This document shows positions 22,671 to 35,504 of a stretch of 64,000 bases of DNA, one piece after another. How positions within the stretch are numbered: the first letter of the stretch is position 1; each line of letters starts with the position of its first letter. Source of the stretch: Tetrahymena elliotti 4EA (lineage: Eukaryota > Ciliophora > Oligohymenophorea > Hymenostomatida > Tetrahymenidae); NCBI GenBank assembly GCA_000231825.2, contig JH720352.1, positions 413,547-477,546 of the forward strand, read 5' to 3'. The notes under the pieces are model-generated. The model saw only the letters and a list, made by a program, of their open reading frames with translations, ran no database searches and was not told the DNA's origin. A program made the translations under genes and the position numbers.

Positions 22671-25060
22671 TGTCTTATTTAGTTTTTTTATTTGTAATAA
22701 TTTTTTTTGTAATTATTTATTATATTAAATCTTCTTAGTTAGTTTTTTTATTTGTAATAATTTTTTATGTAATTATTGATTTTTTTTTTTGAATATCTCT
22801 TTCATTCAGGCTATTAATTATAATTACTGAAATAGATAATATTTTCATGAATATCAATTTCACTCAGGTTATTAATTATAATTATTTGTAATTAATTTTA
22901 TTAATCTTACAGTTTACAAAAATGTTAACGAAGAAGGATTGAGTTAAAGAGTTACCAAATCTTAAATTATTAATTAATTCATATTCTATTCAATTCTGTC
23001 ACCCAAAAAAAGATATTTAAAGAGTGAAATAAGCATAATAAAGCATATTATCTTATTTTTTCTATTATTTCATCAGAAAATATGAATAGAAAAAAAATAT
23101 TAGTTACTTTATTTTTAAAAATATTCTTAAACATTCTGATTAAATTTGTCATTTCAAATCAATCTTTTTGATAAATACTGTCATTTCAAATCAAACTTTT
23201 TGATAAATACTGTCATCAATTAATCTGGTCTACTAGTAAAAAACTATTTATATCTACGCTGCAGCATGCAGCAGTTATTTACACATTTAAAATTTTAAAT
23301 ATGGAGTATTTTAAGTTAAATGTAAAATTGATCAAGTTATTTTTAGGATTTTGTAAAAATCTATCAACTGATCAAAATTTTGATGGTTTAGAATTACTAT
23401 AAAATGTAAGAAAAATTTATAGGAAATGGAAGTATTATGAATTTTTATTTTCAATAACAGTATAAAAGATATTTATTTGTTACTAAATCCAATAATATTT
23501 TTCTTCTAGTCATAATTGATTAACAAGAATAACATCAAAAAGACAGTCTAATATGTTAATTCTAAAATTGATAATAGTCATTGAAATTATATGCATTTAA
23601 GTGAAAAAAGACTATTGAAAAGGTATGAAATAATTTTGAAAATAGTTTGTGTAGTAATTAAGTAAAACAATGTCGAAGCATATAAATAAAAGTATTGAAT
23701 TATGTTATCTTGAGGTATTGGACAAGATTAGTTAGCATCAATTAAAGTTTTTAAATAAAGAAAAATACCATCCATATTTGTACTTATTTATTATACACTA
23801 TAAGCACTAATCAAAATTTAAATAGTGAACCTTAGTATAAAAAAGGTGAGTTTTAGTTAACATACTTTAGGTTTCATCTTAAAATAAACCCAGTTATAAC
23901 TGATAATATAAAAATTAGTTAACTTTTAAAATATTATAAAATGTGAAAATCATGATAAATATCTTCAAAAATTTTCATATTTATTTAATTTAAATATCTT
24001 TTGATTTCAAGTCCATTTCTACCCCTACCCCTATCTTTTATTTAATTAAAAAAAAATGAAAGGATGACGAATTGTTTTATAAAACATTAATTTATTAATT
24101 GAAATTGCAGTACCGACATAATCAATCCCGCAAAATTTAACCAAAAAAATACTAAAACTAAAATTTATATCAAATAAAGTAAAACCTTTTATTCAATTTA
24201 TTATTATATTTTTATCTTATTATATAAAAACATTAAAAATCTACATTAATTACTCTCTATTTTTCTATGATGATTTCAAAATAGTGTAAATGGATTATGA
24301 GTTAGTATTAATATAAAATATGAGGATTTATTTATTCAATTTTATTAAATTTCCATAAAAATATCTGTCTATTTTATCATTCCTTCATTTTTTAAACTTA
24401 TTTTTAAGAAAGAAGAGTTTCTTTGATTTTCTCAAAGAATAGGGTCAATTATAAAAGAAATATATTCAAAATCTATTAATATTCTTTGAATTTTTTATTG
24501 ATTAATATCATTTAAACAATTTAATCTGTAAATTCTAAGATTTAAAATGATAATTATTGAAATTATATTCAAAACAGAAGACAATATAATAAATTTGAAA
24601 TAGATAAACTCAATATTTTTTTTTATTGTTATTTTTAATAATTATTTTTTGAAATACTCTTTTGTTAGACTGAGGTTTTATAAAGATTGTCTACAAAATT
24701 AATATTAACAAAAAACTAATAAATATTACATCTTAAATCGAATCTAAGTTTAGAATAATATAAAATTAGATGTAAAATTCTAATTCTAATAGAATATCAA
24801 AGAAAATAATTAGCTTTTAATCAAAAAATAGATATTTAGAAATCAAAGTAGTGAAATAAAATATGTTTCTCATATACAACATGATTTTTATTAACTTCTC
24901 AAATAATTATCATAAAAAATTATAAAATAAATTTCTGGTTTACTTAATCCTTTTTAATATTTTAAAATAAAATTAAACAAATAGCAAAAAAATTAAATAC
25001 ACTAAATATTTATTGTATGTAAAATAAGGTAGAATAAATAATAAATTTTATTTTTGCTAT
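22671..25060. other. 2.4-kb gene-free spacer between copies D and E
   Basis: No gene is supported on either strand. Just upstream of D, a segment of about 63 bp is tandemly duplicated (22677-22722 and 22740-22785) and contains the TTATTTGTAATA leader found before other array genes. The rest is AT-rich, with a short GC-rich patch near 23262-23277. Confidence 0.5.
23149..23212. repeat. 32-bp direct tandem repeat, two copies
   Basis: Copies 23149-23180 and 23181-23212 differ at one base. Intergenic, no coding role. Confidence 0.85.
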
Positions 25061-25846
25061 TCATTTCTTAAAAGAATCAGTGTCATTTTTAGATTTAGGT
25101 CTCCCTTACTATCTGTTTGGTTTAACTTGTAACTGCCATGTTTTTTTTCCAGGGTGATTAGTTTTTACATGATAAGTAATGCCTGCATGACTAGCATAGG
25201 GTATTTTGCATACCTTACAAGTGAAAGTGTCGCTGTAGGCATTTTTATTTTTTTAAATGGCTTTTTACTTAGCCAAACTATATTTTTTTTGGCATAAGTT
25301 ATTATGATTTTAGTTAACCACAGTATTGAATTAATTATTATCATTAGAGCATCTAAAAGTAGGATTAGTCAGGTTGCTTGCAAACTGGTTAGGTTCAAAC
25401 TCCTTATCATAGCTGCTTAATTATAGGTCGCCATTACATTATTAGACAGATTATGATTCAATTTGTAAGCCCTAAATATTTTCTTCAATTTATTCTTAAC
25501 TAGAAGGACAAGTGTTAATCTTTTAGCAACTATCTAGATCTTCTGATTGGCCACAGTTTTAGTTGTTTTGTTAAGGGTAATCATTACAAGATTAGTCAGA
25601 TTAGTTTATGCTTAGGAAGTACTGGCTATTTTTTGATTAACTTTAGTCTACACATGACATATCTTATAATTAGATTGAGGTAGATTCAGTCACATTGTTT
25701 TAGGTGAAATACTAACCTAACTATAATAGATAAAATGAGCATCTCACATCTGAAACTTATTTTTAAAATTAGGCATTTTAGCATTCATCATCTTAGAAAC
25801 CCACCTCTATATGTTACTATTAAGTAGAACAAAAATCATAGCTCAT
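25061..25846 (-). CDS. C2H2 zinc-finger array gene, copy E, intact
   Basis: Intronless, 261 aa, ATG 25846-25844 (MSYDFCSTQQQHIEVGF) to TGA 25063-25061. Same layout as copy D: acidic Gln/Cys-rich arm, Lys-rich linker, finger TCKVCKIPYASHAGITYHVK...H with both Cys and both His in the same spacing, and a GRPKSK tail. Shorter than D by internal deletions in the arm. In the finger, Asn before the first His is replaced by Tyr. Confidence 0.8.
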
Positions 25847-28469
25847 TTTTTTAGTTCGATATTTTATTTGTAATATTTTTTTGGCATTATTAATTACTTT
25901 TAAGAATCTATTTGGTGTTTCCACTTTTTAAATTAATATTTTGATCAAAATTAGAATGAACAAATTCTAAGATATATCCTACAAATGAATTTTTTAAATC
26001 CTCCACTAAATTGAATATAAATTTATAGATTTTGTTAAACAATAATCTCTCAATAATTATTTTGAAATACGAAAGATTGCTAATTAGGTTTGTTTACCTC
26101 ATTTATATTACCAAAAATCAATTAATATTATGACTAATATCGAATATAGGTTTTGAATCAAGTAAATTAATATCGAAGGTCAAATTCCTAATGAATAGTG
26201 AAGAAAATCATCAGTTTTTAATCAAAAAATAAATATTTATTTATTTTAGATAATTAAGAAACAGTAAAATTTCTCAATGTTGGGTATGTTTAATCTGTTG
26301 GGCAAACCAGGTTGAGGAATATGATTACAATTTTAAATCCTTTTAGGAATCTTACAAAAGCAGTATGTTATTTAAACATCTAATGGCTTGGATACTGTTT
26401 ATTATTTGAAATATAGATATTTAAAAATATAAATTTTATAATAAATTTTTTATTTATGTGTGAATAGTATCCTAAAAAAGTGCACGTATGGGCATGATCA
26501 GCTAAGAAGGTGGGGTCTTTCTTAAAAAAATTGATCGTAAATTAAATTCTGAAACTTACATAAATAAATTTTTTACACATACAAACTTTTTTATAAAAAA
26601 TTCCCCCCTATCTGCCTTCAAAAAATTCCCCCCTATCTGCCTTCAAAAAATTCAAATTAGTTGACTTAATTTCAAATGAAAAATCAAGAATTTCTTTTCC
26701 ATCTTTATGATGATATTTTATCAAGTTTCCATTGAATTCTTACTTGCAAAATAATATTTTATCCCTCATACATACTTTTTAAAATTGGCAAAAGTAATTT
26801 TTTTTTTTTCCGCTTATTTTCAATCATATTTTGTTCTGTCATTGCCTTTTTAAAAATTAAAGCTTTATAATCATAATTAGAGTTTTAGGATTATTTCTAT
26901 AAGATTTTTAATATAAAATCTAGATTTTGTTGTCTTTTCATCAGTTTTTAGTAACTTTAAGGATTTTATATTAGAAATAATTTTATTTTTGTAAAGGAAG
27001 GAATCAAATAGATTGGTTAACATGTCCAATCCTTTTCCTTGTAAAAAAAAAAATGGGTTGTTTTTATGATAAACAAATAATTCTTTAGTGAATAATCTTA
27101 AAAATGAAAGTATTTTTCTTAAAAGATAAGAGAAAAGTAAAACACAGATTTTAAATTAGATTTAATATGAAAATGAGGGATAGAAAGATTAAAAAAATAA
27201 AAATAATACAATTCTATTTTTTAGCTTGCATACATTAAATATTAACAAAGAAAATGGTGTAAAATAGGTTTGAAAAGATATAAACTTCAGTACATAAGTA
27301 TTCAATATGAAATATGAACTAAAAATTCTTAATTTATTTATTCATTTTTATATATTTTATTTTTTTAAGGATATCTAATTTTGAGATTGATAGCTTTAGC
27401 TGGATATTCTTAAGTGGTTTGAAATAGAACCTAATGTTATATACTACCTTCTACATATTTTATACTTTTAATTAAATTCATAAAATAGAAAACAGAAAAA
27501 ATTTAAAAAATTGACTAATTAAAAAGAAATATAAAATCTCTATCTTGAATTAAATTAGTGGTGGATAATTGTTAATTGATCAATATTTATAGATAAAGAA
27601 ATCTAAAGTAAAAAACTGTCTCCCAATTAATTTTAGAATTTCATTGTGAAATTTTATGAGTAAAATTAGCAGGCAATTAGCTAGATTAATTAACTTTCCA
27701 AAGTTGAAATAGAGAGAATATCTGGAAATAATTGATTAAATATTAAATGATTGTCTTAAATATAAATACAAAAATGCTCTTTCTTATTAAGATTATTATT
27801 TTAATAGAAGAAGTTCAAAGCTAAAATCTAGCTTCTTTTTACCTTATTTTAAAATAATGCAGAAAATTTTATATGATATTTTCATAAGAAAATTTAACAG
27901 AGAATAAATTTTAAAAATAATTCTAAAAATAAAATTTTCAACAAAAGTTGATGATTAATTTGAAAAGTTCACTGTCTATCTTTAATCTAATAATTAATAT
28001 GCTATTTTCCTCAAAATCTATAATTTAAACTCATATTTCAAGTCTAAATAGAAAGATTTTTTTCATTTTCATAAGATATAGATCATCTAATAATTCATAC
28101 CCTACTAAAAAACTATCCTTAATATGCTCACCCACTAAATAAATTTTATTTTATTATAATGATAAAAAAAAAGTTACATCACTGGTTATCATGCAGTTTC
28201 AGAATTAATAATATCAAATACAGTAAATATTTTCTCAAAAGAAAGTTTGGTTTTTTTTCAAAGGTTAAAAAAATTATTTTTTTTGGCAAAAAACAAAAAT
28301 AAAAACTATTTTTAATCCCTGTAAATAATATAGACTCATAAAATAAATAGAAACAAAGATAAGTTTTTTGTTTTAAAAATCAAAGTAGATTAAGAAATTA
28401 GTTATTTTTATAGTAATTATTTTATATATTTTAATAAATTGTATTTTTTATATTTTATATTATTTTATT
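25847..28469. other. 2.6-kb gene-poor region
   Basis: No supported gene on either strand. It includes copy E's upstream flank and a GC-richer patch around 26280-26320 and 26475-26520 with no tRNA or known RNA fold I could establish. It also holds the repeat at 26595-26653 and a stretch from about 27500 that resembles 17900-18420. Confidence 0.45.
26595..26653. repeat. 25-bp tandem repeat, two full copies plus a partial third
   Basis: The unit is A6-TTCCCCCCTATCTGCCTTC-like. Copies are 26595-26619 and 26620-26644, followed by the first 9 bases again. C-rich for this genome. Confidence 0.85.
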
Positions 28470-29272
28470 TCATTATTATTTTTATTGGAGATTTATTTCA
28501 GGTATTTATACTAAAGGAAGTGGCTAAGGAGGTCTTTTAGGAGTAAGAATTTGAATGCTTTGAATTGAGGAATTCCTTGATCTCTTTTTAAATGAATTTT
28601 CATAGCATTTACCAATTTATAATTTTGCTTTTTCCATTTCTATGATAACATTTTCAAGCTCTTAAACTTCTTAAGATGACCATCTTCCTTTCATTTCTTG
28701 TATTCTAGATTGAATGAATAAGATTAAAGAAATTATTAACAAAGAAATTACTTTTGAAGGGAGAACTCAATTATGTTAAAGAATATCTCTCTAAGCTGAT
28801 TATATTCTGCTTATCTCTTTGTAAGCTCTACTTTATTTAGTTCAGTTACTTCATTTATAGTTTATTGCCAACTATCATTTTCTTCTTTTAATGTGTTTCT
28901 TAATGAAATCTCCATATTTTCTGTCAATTTTCTCAAATCTTTGACATTCTTTCTTTCAACCAGGAGAGACTTCAAAAAAAATAAAGATGAATTAATAGAA
29001 ATAATTAAATAAAGTTTTACATGTTTGATGGATTCAACTTTTACTTATTCCATTTTCAATTCTTATTATAATATAACTATTTTATTGTTTAGTCTCTCTC
29101 TTTCATTTTTAATGAATTCATCTGTTTCCTTTTAAGGTAAATTTGCTGCACTGACTTCAATTTAATCTAAATCCATTAAATTTATTTCTCTTAGTCTCTT
29201 CAAAATAGTGTTTCTCTTTTTTAACTCATCAAGAGCATTTTCATATGTAAGGGGTATTATGTCTAATTCCAT
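28470..29272 (-). CDS. small coiled-coil protein, downstream of the kinesin gene
   Basis: Exons 29021-29272, 28752-28969 and 28470-28704, introns of 51 and 47 nt, all in phase, 234 aa. The product MELDIIPLTYENALDELKKR... is highly charged with heptad-like Leu/Ile spacing through most of its length (for example VKDLRKLTENMEISLRNTLK) and ends in a basic, Pro-rich tail (LTPKRPPQPLPL). It is probably a coiled-coil. I do not recognise a family. Its ATG is only 51 bp beyond the kinesin stop on the same strand, and both genes were partly duplicated together at 18469-18990. Confidence 0.75.
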
Positions 29273-29323
29273 TACTTAAAAACCTTTTTTTTCATTTTAA
29301 TTTTTAATTTAAATTCACTTTTG

Positions 29324-32300
29324 TCAAATTTTACTTTGCTGGATGTCTATTAAATCCTTTTGGATTGTAGGAAGATTAGTAAAAGAATCTTTTGATATGT
29401 TTGCTAATCTAACTTCACTGCCAAAATTGCTTCTTTTATTATCATTTCTAAGCAATGTTTAACGTTAAACATTTGATGGTGTTAGTGGAATAATAATTTT
29501 ATTTTTATTTTATTTCTTTTATTCAGCTAAGCTGAATTCTTTAGGCCTTGATTAAGCATATTGTTAATATATGTCAAATTCTAAGTCCTCTATTTTTAAT
29601 CTAAGCTCCTTATGATTTTCAGTAACCTCATCTAATACTTTTTCAAGATGCTTAATCTGTTTCTTTTAAATTTAAATTTGATCTGATTTTAGCTTTGATT
29701 TGCCATATTCTATTATTTGTTTCCATTCCAAGGCATTGATTGTTCTTAACAAATTTTGATTAAGAATATGAGAGCTTTTTTAAAATTTTTTATGAAATTT
29801 AAAATATTTTAAATTAAAAAACTTACTCTATTAATTGTTTTTTAAGTGAGACAATGATGAAGTCATTCGAAACTGTTTCTGAAACAGATGCCATGTCCAA
29901 TTTAGAAGGCATAGCAAATATTTTTTTCAAAATTTCATTGTTTTCATTCTAAAAAATCTTCGATTCAATATTACATACAAAAGAATCAGCAGAATTATTG
30001 CTTAACCTTGGTTTTTTGGAAATGATAACACCATTTCTATTGGGATTAATTTAATTAAAGGTGACTTGATTGCTATTATTATTGTTATTATCAGTCTAAT
30101 CTACTTCACTATCTATTAAGTAACTACTACTTTCAATATCTACATTTTTTTCAGCCATAAAATCTTCATCACCCTCCAAATTAAATTTCCTTAAATTCTC
30201 CTAAACATCTTTGTATCCTTTTTCTGCAGACTTAATAATTATTTTTAAATAAATAAATGAAAATGTTAAATTTTTAAATTACTTCAAAGTTAAAGTTGAT
30301 TGAATTTTTAAAATAATCTGCAAGAATAATTTCTGAAAATGACAACTTTTCTTTCAAAAAATCTTCAAATTTTATATCAATCACTTATTTTTTTTCTTAG
30401 AGAATGGATGATATCTTTTTCTCAGCTCCACAAACGGAGTCTACTAAATGTTAAATTTATTTTTGAAGAATTTCTAATGAAAAAGTCGAATAATCATTCT
30501 TAGAGAGTTATTTATTTAGCTAAAGTTTAATTTAGTTTTTTTCTTGAGATATTTCATTTAATTTTGCTGTCAGATTTAAGTTTTCTTTTTTCAATGATTG
30601 ATTCTCTTATTAAAGCTATTATATTTGCTCAGTTAAATCTGAGTTAGTTTGTACCAATTATTTAATGCTTTCATCTTTCACCATCATCTGTGCCTATTTA
30701 TTTATAAATTGATCACAATTAAAATATATTTAATAACTTTAAAGCGAATTTCAAATATTTTATTTAGATAAATGAAGAAGTAAAAATAAGTACATCTTTT
30801 TTCGAAGCTAAAAATGTAGAAATCATCTTATTATCAATTGTTCCTCCATTAAATTAAGGTAGATCTGTACTGGAGACAGTGCTAATATCATCTATTGCAC
30901 TCTATAATGTCAAAAATTCCTCAAGTTTATTTTCTATAATAATATGAAAAAGAAAATGAGCATTATTTTTAAGTAATTAAAATAAATTACTAATTTCATA
31001 AAGCTTTGGGTCTGAAGAGATATTGGGAAGGCTTGAAATTTTATTTTAAGCATCATAGAAAATATTTTTTACATTCTAAAGCATATATTTATAGCCTTCA
31101 GTTTAAATTTTAAGAGTTTCAAATTCCTTTTAAAGATTTATTGGATTCATCTTGATGTTCATTTTAAATGTGTTTTTTATTGTTTTTGCTCTAGTGGCAA
31201 ATTTCAAACTACTAATTGTGTCATCTTAAAAGCTTGAATGCATAGAACAAGTTACAATCAAAGAAGTCTAATAAAATTTAAGTTATTTTAGATGGCAAAT
31301 AAAATAATAATAATATTCACCTTATAATTTCCTCCTAAAGATTCTTAAAGAATTCTAGTTAGTTTTGAGTCTCTATAAGGGATATAATCATTACCACTAG
31401 TAAGCGCATGAATGACCTTTCCTATTTAATTTATTCAGAATAATGATAAAAATATTTATTTTTAACATAAAAAAACATTAATTACCTAAGCTAGATAAAG
31501 ATAAGTTAATTTTAATAGCCTCTTCTAGAGATTCTCCTTATGCACCACTTCTACTAACTTTTTCAGCTCCTGCCAAGTCAATTAAATTGATTTTACCAAT
31601 TTTTTCATCTCCGTTTTATAGTCTTTGCTATATCTCAATCATAAAAATAGTATGACTTCTAGATGAATACTCATTAAGCCTTGTTTCTCGAGTCCTTTTT
31701 GTATTGTATCCTATATCAATCAATTAAATTAATTCTTCTTGATTTGCAATGCTCGTTTAAGTTAATCCCTATTTTATTCATAATAAATAACATTATTTAA
31801 ACATATTATATTTAATTTCAAAAATACCTGGACATAAATACCCTTTTAAGCATTCTCTTTTATTTTCAACTCTTCTTTTCCTTCTTAGAAAGAATCATAT
31901 AATATTTCTTTATATATTTCCAGCATAGAGCAATTGATAATAAATTCAGTTCCTTCATCATCATTTTCTACTAAATCAAATATTTAATTACAAATTCTAG
32001 GTATAATTCCTTTCTAAACTGAATCTGTAATATTTCCAAACATAGTGTGAGTTTTTCCAGATCCAGTAACTCCATAAGTAAAAATTGTACCATTATATCC
32101 TAAAAATACATCTACAATAACTTCTTTACCCACTTAATAGTAAATAGTTTCCTATTTTTATATTCAAATTAAAATTTTTTATAATTCTAAATAAAAATAT
32201 AGAGAAAGATAGAACTCAGTTTATAGAATTAAGTGAAAGGCATATCTTAATTCTATTACTCAAAAAAACACCAAAAAGATAGTTTCTTTGATGAGTAAAA

Positions 32301-33633
32301 TATAAAACACTCTCGATGTAAAAAAAATTGCTAAGATTGCATAGGTCTAAATTATGAATTATTAACTCCTTGAATAAAATGGAAATTTTTCACATTTTTT
32401 AATGAAATTTGAAGTAAAATTAACTAAAATGCCTTTCATAAAAATTAATATTCTGAAAATATTTCAATCTTAATAAAATATCTTTTTTTATCATTTATAT
32501 TTTATTAATTAAAGAACAAAATTTTACCTAAGTATCAGTTGGTGTGAAGATTTTATCAACAGTGTAAACTTGTTGCTACTCTCCAATTAAAGAAACTGAA
32601 TAATCATCAATAAAATTGATTACATTCTACCCAAGTCCTTAGTTATTTAATTCAATTTCCATATTATTGTTAGGACGAAAACGTAAAAATGTTTTGATGT
32701 TTCCGCTTGTGTCTGAAGGAGGGAGATTGACATAGCTCATATTTCTTTTATTTTTTCTCCCATTTTTCAAAGGAGAACTTGGAATGGAAGATGAATTTTC
32801 TGATTGTTAAGTTTACATAGTAAGTTTGACCATTTAGAATAGAGATCTGTTAGGAGAAAGAGATTATTTTTAAGGAGAAAAAAACTCAGTGTGAGTAAGT
32901 ATTTTTTTTTATAATTTTAGAGAAGTTGAAGGAGATATTTCTTAAATACTTCTTTGACTTGTTGAACTTTATTTGCTTTATAAAATTGGTGGGCTTCTAT
33001 CTCTACTGGGACTAGAATTAAGCTAAGTTTGTGATCTTTATTGGTTCCTTTTAAATTAGTTACTCAAAACAGATTCTTCAATGTCAACTAGTAAAGTAGA
33101 AGAAGATTATTTACTTAATTATTTCTAAGGGAGTTAGAAACCAATCAGACTTTCTTTTCTAAATTAAGATTTAAAGTTTATAGGTGCTGATAACTGATTA
33201 TTTTCAATTTATTTGCCTCCAGAATTATTAATAGAAGTGTTTAACTATTAGCTTTATTAAGTAATTAGTGTAGGATAATTCTGATTAGTTTATTATGGTT
33301 ATGAGAGTGAATTATTTATTGATTAAGAATTAGTTAAAGATGAAAGATTTATATTAGCATTTTTTATTCCCAAATGAGTAGGAGGAGCAGAGTGCTTTTT
33401 AGATTCTTCTTAATTTTAGAATTAAACTTAAGATATAATTTTTCCTTAGTTTTAAAATTATTCTTAAGAGTTAGATTTACTTTTATTGCTATTCGTTCTA
33501 TTTAATATTAAAAATAATTTTTATTCATTTAATTTTTAAAAAAATATTTATTTAGAAAATTTTTATTCTATTCTGGCTTTAATTTTTACTAAACTTATTT
33601 CTCTCTTCTTAAAAGGACAGAGTAAATACTCAT
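29324..33633 (-). CDS. kinesin with long N-terminal extension and C-terminal coiled coils
   Basis: Nine exons: 33590-33633, 32528-33497, 31828-32151, 31486-31768, 31321-31421, 30794-31267, 30283-30693, 29827-30230 and 29324-29774. All are in phase, about 1153 aa. The motor spans roughly 280-606: [10 protein letters not shown]-loop GVTGSGKT (365-372, Val in place of the usual Gln), NEYSSRSH (478-485, switch I), DLAGAEK (510-516, switch II) and [13 protein letters not shown] closing the motor. A Ser/Gln/Asn-rich segment of about 280 residues precedes it and probably does not fold. Coiled coils follow (about 733-800 and near the C-terminus), so it likely dimerises. It is a microtubule ATPase. 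The subfamily cannot be assigned from these motifs. Intron 2 (376 nt) is unusually long. Confidence 0.88.
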
Positions 33634-33851
33634 ATTTTTGATTCACCTTAAACTAAAAATCAAATATTAATAATACTTTTTATTAAATTATTAATTATTT
33701 AATAAAATGTACAAAGCCTTTATCAAGTTTTATAATAAGAATTAATAAAATGTTGAAAGTTATTTTAAAGCAAAAATGTATCAAGAATAAACTCTTGAAT
33801 AATTAAAAGTAGAATTTTTCTTAAAATAATAATTATTAAAATCAAAATTAA

Positions 33852-35504
33852 TCACATAACTGTGTTTATTATCCCCATAAATTTCTTTGGTTAAAAGTTT
33901 TTCTTAAATTTTTCTTATCTCCCCTCCCCTTAATGTGAATTTAATTCTACTTAAAATTAAGTAAAAGTATAAATAATTTTTATTAATTTTGATGATGATT
34001 TTCCTTTGTAATTTATCAAAAAATTTTTATTAGTTTTATGGTTCTTTTTAATTATTTCGTAGGCTTATTTTTGATCATCAATTTTTTTAAATGCTAAATT
34101 TTGTTTTATTTTTTTGTAATCTTAGAAATTTATTTACTGGCTATTTCCTGGATTGTTAATTTGAACTTGGTATTTAATGCTGGACCTTTAATTTTGTGAA
34201 TTATTCCTTGAACCATTTTAGTTAGAACTAGATTCTTTTCTTCTGAGGCTAACTGTTGAAGGTTCTTTTTTGATACTATATTCTTTAGAAACACTTCTTT
34301 ATTATTTACCTATTAAACTGTTCATTTAATCTTTTTAAGTAGTGAAAGAAACTTTAGCATCTTATATATAGTCTTCATTTTTTAGTTAATTTATGTAATC
34401 GTTTTGAAGAATATTGCTTATATTTGTTATAGAGCTTTATCTGCTTTAATTGCTAGCTAAGTTTTAGTTCATATTTTATGCGTTTTGAGTATTTTGAGAT
34501 TCTGTCAAAGTAGCTCCATTGATTTACATGAGATTTGGTTATTATACTTACTATGAGGATTGCAGTAAATTAATTTAAAATTGATTATTCGAATTCTAAA
34601 CTGCATTTTTGTTGTTTTGCATCTATTAATTTTACTATTATTGTTACAAAAAGTTTTACATTATTGGATTAGTTTTATTATTGATATTGCTTATTGATTA
34701 GGTGTTAACTGCAGTAGTACTTGGAGTTATGTTTTGCTATGGCATGTTATATGAACTTTTTGAATAGTAATTGTTTAGTTATCCTACAGATTATTACTAT
34801 TATAATTTATTAACTCCTTATTGCTATAAATCCTATCCCTTTCCTTAATTATTAGTTTATCCTTGAGCTCCTTGCATTTGATTAGATATCTAATTTGCTA
34901 ATTGTTTTGTTGCACTATCTAGATTAAAGTTTAAGGTTGAACGAGGAATATCCTATATATCCCTTTTAGAGCTTTAGGAAAATGATGCAAAAGGAGTAGT
35001 TTTTTTTACATTATTAATATGTATTTCTTCAATAGGAGAAAGAGGACCAATTTCTTGCTCTTTTATTTGTTAATTTTATGCTGGAATTATGTTGATGTTC
35101 AAGTATGCATTATTATCACCCGTTGATAATAAATTCTTATTTGATTATGAAGATGCTACTACTTATTTATTACTATTCTGAGTAGATGAGAAATTTTAAG
35201 AGTTTGGACTCAGATGTGATATGCTTGAGCTTTTGTTTATAATACTTCTTAAATTTGACATAGATGTGTTCTATTTAAAAGATTTATTATCATAAAAAGG
35301 TTGACCTTTTTTAACATATGGGCTTTCTGACACTCTCGATGGTGTGAATAAATATTTTAATTCCTTTCCTATTTTAGGAGATCCTTCCAAATCTTTACTA
35401 TCTAACTGCGAAGAATAATTTTTTCTATGCCCATGATTCTATCCTTATCTATGAAGAGCTGAAACAGAATTCTAACGTCCTTATTTTGTTTGCTACTGAC
35501 TCAT
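33852..35504 (-). CDS. Gln/Asn/Ser-rich hypothetical protein
   Basis: A single exon of 550 aa from ATG 35504-35502 (MSQQQTKQGRQNSVSALHRQ) to TGA 33854-33852. It is low complexity with poly-Gln stretches near the middle and many Ser/Asn/Lys residues, and short serine-proline sites (LSPIEEIH, SPKIG) that could be phosphorylated. The last ~60 residues are basic and different in composition, so the 3' end could instead be an unrecognised intron or UTR. No domain is recognised. 218 bp separate it from the kinesin start on the same strand. Confidence 0.65.

Noticed and set aside
24005..24035. CCCCTACCCCTA resembling a telomeric repeat
   Set aside because: Tetrahymena telomeres are CCCCAA/TTGGGG. 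Only two imperfect units occur and genes continue on both sides.
26280..26530. Possible tRNA or snRNA in the GC-richer patches
   Set aside because: No cloverleaf, no A/B boxes and no T-loop GGTTCGA-type sequence could be found on either strand.
32152..32527. Box C/D snoRNA in the long kinesin intron
   Set aside because: TGATGA-like and CTGA sequences exist, but spacing and orientation do not make a plausible C/D pair with a terminal stem.
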